Source of the DNA: Gemmatimonadota bacterium
GTDB taxonomy: Bacteria > Gemmatimonadota > Gemmatimonadetes > Longimicrobiales > Gaopeijiaceae
Reading direction: 5' to 3'
NCBI GenBank assembly: GCA_016209995.1
Contig: JACQVC010000413.1
Location: forward strand, 1-10,141
Length of the DNA: 10,141 nucleotides
A program made the position numbers and the translations under genes. Below, one piece after another: positions 6,676 to 10,141 of this stretch. The number at the start of each line of letters is the position of its first letter. The stretch's first letter is position 1. The notes under the pieces were generated by a model, which had not been told where the DNA came from, made no database searches, and saw nothing but the letters and a program-made list of their open reading frames with translations.

Positions 6676-7317
6676 ATGATGCGCGCGCACCTCTCACGCG
6701 GTCTGATCCTGGCGGCAGCCCTGAGCGTGGTCCCGTTCGCGGCTGCGCGCGGTGAGGGCCCGGGCGGTGAGGCCGGGACGCGGGAAGTCGCCGTGCTGGC
6801 CGGCGGCTGCTTCTGGGGGATGGAGGCGATCTTCGACCGCCTCGACGGCGTCGTCGACGTCGTGTCGGGCTTTGCCGGTGGCAGCAGCTGGAAGGCCCAC
6901 TACGCGCTCGTCAGCCTTGGCATCACCGATCACGCCGAGTCGGTGCGGATCACCTACGATCCCCGGCGGATCACGTTCCGCCAGCTGCTCGACGTGTACT
7001 TCCTGGTCGCCCACGATCCGACGCAGTTCAACCGCCAGGGGCCCGACCAGGGCCGGCAGTACCGATCGTCCATCTTCTACCTCGGCGAGGACCAGCGGGC
7101 GGCCGCCGTGGCGTCGGTCGAGCAGTTGGAGGGCGACCAGGTGTTCGGCCGCCCCATCGTGACGACGATCGTCCCCTTCGCGGGGTTCTATCCGGCAGGG
7201 CCGGAGCACCAGGACTTCCTCGACCGTCATCCCACGCATGCCTACATCGTTGCAAACGACCTGCCGAAACTCGAGGAGCTGAAGGCGCGGTTTCCGGACC
7301 TCGTCAAGCGTCGGTAG
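6676..7317 (+). CDS. msrA: Exported peptide-methionine (S)-S-oxide reductase MsrA
   Basis: Reduces the S-epimer of methionine sulfoxide in oxidised proteins. The 213-residue product begins with a Sec-type signal peptide: MMRAHLSRG, a hydrophobic run LILAAALSVVPFAAA at about 10-24, and probable cleavage soon after. It should therefore act outside the cytoplasm, on envelope proteins. The catalytic motif GCFWGME has nucleophile Cys45. Family hallmarks QYRSSIFY (around 128-135) and GPEHQDF (around 175-181) follow. Cys45 is the only cysteine in the whole protein, so there is no resolving cysteine, and regeneration must use an external thiol or another protein. The start is the first of two adjacent ATGs, with a weak GAGAG upstream. 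The gene is divergent from cimA. The downstream secreted-protein gene starts 141 bases later and seems to have its own promoter. Confidence 0.93.
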   Translation: MMRAHLSRGLILAAALSVVPFAAARGEGPGGEAGTREVAVLAGGCFWGMEAIFDRLDGVVDVVSGFAGGSSWKAHYALVSLGITDHAESVRITYDPRRITFRQLLDVYFLVAHDPTQFNRQGPDQGRQYRSSIFYLGEDQRAAAVASVEQLEGDQVFGRPIVTTIVPFAGFYPAGPEHQDFLDRHPTHAYIVANDLPKLEELKARFPDLVKRR

Positions 7318-7319
7318 TG

Positions 7320-7328
7320 TGAGATAAT
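7320..7328 (+). promoter_or_regulatory. Candidate extended -10 promoter for the secreted protein gene
   Basis: TGAGATAAT fits the extended -10 pattern TGnTATAAT with one mismatch in the hexamer. It lies just after the msrA stop and would give a leader of about 124 bases. No clear -35 is visible, as is tolerated for extended -10 promoters. Confidence 0.3.
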
Positions 7329-7371
7329 TCGAGCGAGCCTCCGCCTCAGGCACTGAGAGGAGAGGGGAGAG

Positions 7372-7408
7372 TCTCGCCAGGGTTCGGCTTCAGCCGCGCC
7401 TGACGAGA
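7372..7408 (+). promoter_or_regulatory. Long imperfect stem-loop in the leader of the 7459 gene
   Basis: TCTCG (7372-7376) pairs with CGAGA (7404-7408), CAGG (7378-7381) pairs with CCTG (7399-7402), and CGGC pairs with GCCG (7385-7388 with 7393-7396). Together they form a 37-base stem with one mismatch and a small internal loop. A purine-rich run (about 7354-7370) precedes it. There is no T-run, so it is not a standard terminator. It could be an mRNA-stability or leader element. Confidence 0.35.
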
Positions 7409-7458
7409 ACGTGGGGAGTGATTCGGGTGGCAAGCGGTCACGTGAAGGGAGCAATCAT

Positions 7459-8481
7459 ATGAACAGGCAAGGCATTGGCGTGCTGGCGGTTGCAACCGTG
7501 GCAGTGTCGCTGGCAGCGGCCTCTCTCGCGGGCCAGGGGCCGTCCAGTTATGCGACGCCACGCACCTCTTGGGGCGACCCCGATATTTCAGGCTTCTTCA
7601 CCAACAAGGATCAGCAGGGTATTCCCTTCGAGCGACAGGCGGAGTTCGGCGATCGGCAGGTCCTGACCGAGGAGGAGTTCGGCGAACGCCAGACCAGGGC
7701 CGCGCAGCAGCTGGCGACCGACAACGCCGAATTCGACATCGAAACCGCCGATCGCAGCAATGCCGGCGCGGTCGGGTCGGCCACCTCGCCGCCGCCGCAC
7801 TGGCTGGATCGTGCCCGGCCGACGCGGCGCACGTCGCTCGTCGTCGACCCGCCGAACGGCCGTATCCCGCCGATGACCCCCAACGGCGCCCTCGAGGTGC
7901 AGGCGCGGGTCGCGGCTCGGACGGGCGGGCGGTTCGGCAACGAGCCCGTCGCGTCGTACACCGACGGCAGCCTGTACGATCGCTGCATCACGCGCGGGTT
8001 GCCCGGCTCGATGATGCCGGCCATCTACGGCAACTCGTACCAGATCGTTCAGGGGCCGGGTTTCGTCGGGATCCGTTACGAGATGATCCACGAGACGCGG
8101 ATCGTCCCGCTCGACGGCAGCGCGCACGTGTCGTCGAGCATCCGTCAGCACATGGGGGACGCGCGCGGACACTGGGAAGGCGACACGCTGGTGGTCGAAA
8201 CCACGAATTTTCACCCCGACAGCGTGTACCGGAACGCCAATCCCGGCGCGCTGCGTCTCGTCGAGCGCTTCCGCCGAGTCGGCCCCGACACGGTGCAGTG
8301 GTCGGTGACCGTGGACGACCCGACGACCTGGACACGGCCCTGGACGTTCGCCATGGATCTCGCCCGCGACGACTCGCAGCCGGTATTCGAGTACGCGTGC
8401 CACGAGGGCAACTACGCCATGTACAACGTCCTGAGCGGATCGCGGGCGGCCGATCGGGCAGGCGCGGAGGCGCCCCGCTGA
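7459..8481 (+). CDS. Secreted protein of unknown function, acidobacterial multicopy family
   Basis: The function is unknown. I recognise the family from many uncharacterised proteins in acidobacterial genomes, which have conserved blocks but no assigned activity. The 340-residue product starts with a signal peptide (MNRQGIGVLAVATVAVSLAA..., likely cleavage after SLA near residue 24). Conserved blocks follow: WGDPDISGFFTN (38-49), LTEEEF, TSLVVDPPNGRIPPMTP (125-141), SLYDRCITRGLPGSMMP (171-187), EMIHETRIVPLDG (208-220), GHWEGDTLVVETTNFH (237-252) and the end block VFEYACHEGNYAMYNVLSG (309-327). The two cysteines (176 and 314) could form a disulphide in the periplasm. The start is ATG 7459, chosen for AAGGGAG seven bases upstream and the signal peptide; an in-frame extension to 7411 is less likely. 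The paralogue at 9500 shares the same blocks. The gene converges on the VTT membrane protein, with 18 bases between the stops. Confidence 0.85.
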   Translation: MNRQGIGVLAVATVAVSLAAASLAGQGPSSYATPRTSWGDPDISGFFTNKDQQGIPFERQAEFGDRQVLTEEEFGERQTRAAQQLATDNAEFDIETADRSNAGAVGSATSPPPHWLDRARPTRRTSLVVDPPNGRIPPMTPNGALEVQARVAARTGGRFGNEPVASYTDGSLYDRCITRGLPGSMMPAIYGNSYQIVQGPGFVGIRYEMIHETRIVPLDGSAHVSSSIRQHMGDARGHWEGDTLVVETTNFHPDSVYRNANPGALRLVERFRRVGPDTVQWSVTVDDPTTWTRPWTFAMDLARDDSQPVFEYACHEGNYAMYNVLSGSRAADRAGAEAPR

Positions 8482-8499
8482 TCGCCGGCAAATCCTCAC

Positions 8500-9210
8500 C
8501 TACTCGATACGTCGCGGGCCCACTGCAGACAGGCGGCGCTGCAGCGCATGGAACGCCCAGAGGCTGACGATGATGACGGCGGCCCCGATGACGAGGAGCA
8601 TGCCCCGCCGCCGTTCGAGGAAGGTTGCGCCCAGGTACACCGTCGCCGCGGCGTAGGGCACTTCGGTGAGACTCAGCGCCAGGAGGTACAGGACAAACCT
8701 GTAGCGGAGGAGGCCGAGCAGGTACCCCGGCACCTCGGACGGCATGGCCAGCTGAAACAGCAGGATGACGCTGAAGGGTGTGCGCCTGGAGACGCGCGCC
8801 TCGAGACGCGCGAGGAGGTCGCTGGAGATGAAATAGGCGACCACGGGTCGGCCGAGCGTCCGGCCCAAGGCGTACGCGCAGACCCCTCCGAGCGTCCAGC
8901 CGACCCACAGCAGCAGGATGCTGATGGGCGCCCCCCACTTGTACACGGCCACGGGCACGACCACCGCGCTCGACACAAACGCCAGCATGGCCGCAGCCGC
9001 CGCAAAGAGGATGACGAACAGCGTTCCGGCCACCGGATAGGCTGTGATGAGCGTCTCGGTCACCGTCAGCATGCGGAGGAGTCCGTCATGCAGGGCATCG
9101 GAAGAGGCCACGACCACCAGTCCGATGCAAAGCAGGATGAACACGAGCCCGCGGGTCCAGTTCGCCTTCAGCAGCTTGGGCAGGCCGCGTGCAAGTGTGA
9201 GGGGTGGCAT
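8500..9210 (-). CDS. VTT-domain (DedA/TVP38/TMEM64 superfamily) inner-membrane protein
   Basis: An integral membrane protein of 236 residues, related to DedA/TVP38 proteins that are linked to lipid flipping and membrane homeostasis. Predicted membrane segments lie at about 20-36, 60-90, 93-113, 145-168, 170-195 and 204-221. The VTT signature is visible as WVGWTLGGVCAYALGRTLGRP (102-122) and FQLAMPSEVPGYLLG (152-166), the likely re-entrant helices. At the place where many relatives have an Arg before the L-x-P motif, this protein has Gln153, so it may be a separate subfamily. The start is ATG 9210, because the hydrophobic domain begins shortly after. The in-frame extension to 9420 runs through the repeat at 9389-9451, has no membrane or signal features, and is rejected. 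The substrate is unknown. Confidence 0.85.
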   Translation of the reverse strand: MPPLTLARGLPKLLKANWTRGLVFILLCIGLVVVASSDALHDGLLRMLTVTETLITAYPVAGTLFVILFAAAAAMLAFVSSAVVVPVAVYKWGAPISILLLWVGWTLGGVCAYALGRTLGRPVVAYFISSDLLARLEARVSRRTPFSVILLFQLAMPSEVPGYLLGLLRYRFVLYLLALSLTEVPYAAATVYLGATFLERRRGMLLVIGAAVIIVSLWAFHALQRRLSAVGPRRIE

Positions 9211-9236
9211 GCGTCGAGGTCGGGGGCCGTGAACGC

Positions 9237-9242
9237 ATTGTA
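9237..9242 (-). promoter_or_regulatory. Candidate -10 element for the VTT protein gene
   Basis: On the minus strand TACAAT (9242-9237) matches the -10 consensus at five of six positions, 27 bases before the ATG at 9210. The -35 is weak. The position supports the short start and a leader of about 20 bases. Confidence 0.3.
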
Positions 9243-9351
9243 CTTTATTGGTGCTGAGGGCATAGGCGAGGTGTGGAAAGCCTGCGACACCAAGCCGAAT
9301 CGCAGGCGGCGCTGAAGAGGGAATTTGGTTCGGCTCATGAAGTCGATGCGC

Positions 9352-9357
9352 TATCAT
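9352..9357 (+). promoter_or_regulatory. Candidate -10 element for the 9500 gene
   Basis: TATCAT matches the -10 consensus at five of six positions, but the -35 region is poor. If used, the transcript would have a leader of about 135 bases carrying the repeat at 9389-9451. That is close in length to the leader predicted for the paralogue at 7459. Confidence 0.2.
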
Positions 9358-9388
9358 GTTCATACTCCGCTCACGGCCGACCGACTGT

Positions 9389-9451
9389 TTCCGGCGTGCG
9401 CCAGGATGACGCAGGAGCACCAGAGACCCGTCACCCCGGCGAAAGCCGGGT
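9389..9451. repeat. REPIN-like pair of inverted palindromic units
   Basis: The unit at 9429-9451 contains the perfect hairpin CCCGGC-GAAA-GCCGGG (9435-9450) next to CGTCACC, the pattern of dispersed REP-type elements. The 23 bases at 9389-9411 match its reverse complement at 16 of 23 positions, including the terminal TGACG. Together they form two inverted units separated by 17 bases, the arrangement of a REPIN. It lies in the 289-base spacer between divergent genes, 48 bases upstream of the 9500 start. No transposase is nearby. Confidence 0.5.
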
Positions 9452-9486
9452 TGTGGTCCGTAACCGCCGTCTGGCCATACAGAACG

Positions 9487-9492
9487 AGGAGG
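9487..9492 (+). promoter_or_regulatory. Consensus Shine-Dalgarno of the 9500 gene
   Basis: AGGAGG lies seven bases before ATG 9500. This fixes the start of an edge-truncated gene that has no stop in the window. Confidence 0.8.
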
Positions 9493-9499
9493 GATTCAG

Positions 9500-10141
9500 A
9501 TGAGGAGACGATTCCCAGTGTCGCTCGGTGCCCTGGCAGCGGCGATGGCTGTCGTGTCCCTGACGGCGCCGCCGCTGGCGGCTCAAGCCCCGACCGGAGC
9601 GGCCGCCGGCTGGACGCTGCCGCGCACGCCGTGGGGCACTCCCGATTTTCAGGGCGTCTGGACGACCGACGACATGCGCGGCGTGCCGATGCAGCGCCCT
9701 GAAGAGTTCGGCGAGCGGCGTTTTCTCAACGATGAGGAATTCGACGAGCGCGAAGCGCGGAACCAGGAGCAGCGCGAGCGCGAGGCGAACCGGATCGGCG
9801 CGTTCCGCAACGACGTCGGCACGCGGTCCTTCCGGCAGACCTCGCTCGTCGTCGATCCCCCGAACGGCCGGACGCCGCCGCTGACGCCCGAAGCCGAGCT
9901 CAGGTCGGCCGAGATTCGCCGCCGGCGCGCCGCGGCGCCCGAGTCGTGGGAGGATCGAAGCCTGTACGATCGCTGCATCACCCGCGGCCCTCTCGGCTCC
10001 ATCCTCCCAGTCATTTACGGCAACGGCCTGCGCATCGTCCAGGCGCCGGGCTACTTCGTGCTCAGCTACGAGATGGTCCACGACACACGCGTGATTCCGC
10101 TTGACGGGCGCCCGCCCCTTGGCGACGGCATCCGCCAGTAC
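9500..10141 (+). CDS. Secreted protein of unknown function, second paralogue (truncated by window edge)
   Basis: The N-terminal 214 residues of a protein of the same family as the gene at 7459. The function is unknown. It has a signal peptide (MRRRFPVSLG, then a hydrophobic run, likely cleavage after AQA at residue 30). It shares the blocks TPWGTPDFQGVWTTDD (43-58), LNDEEFDERE, TSLVVDPPNGRTPPLTP (114-130), SLYDRCITRG (154-163), IYGN and EMVHDTRVIPLDG (191-203), followed by IRQY at the edge. By comparison with the paralogue about 110 residues remain beyond the window. Cys159 matches Cys176 of the paralogue. A 23-base stretch (9959-9981) is identical at DNA level to 7969-7991, over the DRCIT block. 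Between its conserved blocks it has a charged Arg/Glu-rich segment (about 79-100) where the paralogue has a less charged, Ala/Gly-rich stretch. The two proteins have clearly diverged, so this is not a recent duplication. The ATG and a perfect AGGAGG set the start. Confidence 0.85.
   Translation, partial: MRRRFPVSLGALAAAMAVVSLTAPPLAAQAPTGAAAGWTLPRTPWGTPDFQGVWTTDDMRGVPMQRPEEFGERRFLNDEEFDEREARNQEQREREANRIGAFRNDVGTRSFRQTSLVVDPPNGRTPPLTPEAELRSAEIRRRRAAAPESWEDRSLYDRCITRGPLGSILPVIYGNGLRIVQAPGYFVLSYEMVHDTRVIPLDGRPPLGDGIRQY

Noticed and set aside
5510..6679. A 389-codon plus-strand open frame opposite citramalate synthase.
   Set aside because: The minus strand encodes a complete, motif-rich enzyme. 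The antisense product has repeated His/Asp/Arg strings and no family features.
7438..7445. A TCACGTGA palindrome just before the Shine-Dalgarno of the 7459 gene.
   Set aside because: An 8-base palindrome is expected by chance at this scale, and its overlap with the ribosome-binding region gives no further support.
8461..8474. A GGCGC-GGAG-GCGCC hairpin near the end of the first secreted-protein gene.
   Set aside because: It is inside the coding sequence and lacks a T-run. Such 5-bp stems are common in G+C-rich codons.
9211..9420. An N-terminal extension of the VTT protein to 9420.
   Set aside because: It would translate the REPIN-like repeat and the promoter-like TACAAT, has no hydrophobic or signal features, and ATG 9210 fits the family start.

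Overview
The window looks like chromosomal DNA of a high-G+C bacterium (roughly two-thirds G+C by eye). Its gene content fits Acidobacteriota, perhaps the Vicinamibacteria. The main pointer is a pair of secreted proteins of unknown function (7459-8481 and 9500 to the right edge) from a family I know mainly as highly multiplied in acidobacterial genomes. The phylum call is inference. There is no rRNA, tRNA, CRISPR array, transposase or phage gene, and gene density is normal.

Layout, left to right. Three minus-strand genes fill 71-3581. Read in transcription order they are a beta-hydroxyacid dehydrogenase, a small basic protein of unknown function, and a LigD-type ATP-dependent DNA ligase fused to a primase-polymerase domain. 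The last two are only 21 bases apart and may be co-transcribed. A 233-base divergent spacer with an AT-rich palindrome separates this block from a plus-strand response regulator carrying an HD-GYP-type output domain (3815-4846). Next is a minus-strand citramalate synthase of the Leptospira type (4886-6511), convergent with the regulator. It is divergent from a plus-strand, exported methionine sulfoxide reductase A (6676-7317). The spacer between these two holds the best promoter in the window. The right end has a secreted protein of unknown function, a convergent membrane protein of the VTT (DedA/TVP38) superfamily (8500-9210), and a second, edge-truncated paralogue of the secreted protein.

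The window mixes housekeeping functions: DNA end repair, isoleucine precursor synthesis, hydroxyacid metabolism, c-di-GMP-type signalling and envelope protein repair. I see no single pathway and no clear defence or mobile system. The points most worth a second look are: (i) an HD-GYP domain that keeps the HD and GYP signatures but has lost three histidines that normally bind metal; (ii) a Lig-Pol LigD with no phosphoesterase domain, preceded by a small arginine-rich ORF and a perfect 20-base palindrome at its start; (iii) a REPIN-like inverted pair of palindromic units at 9389-9451; (iv) two mutually exclusive hairpins in the citramalate synthase leader; (v) a single-cysteine exported MsrA; (vi) the two unknown secreted paralogues flanking a VTT membrane protein.
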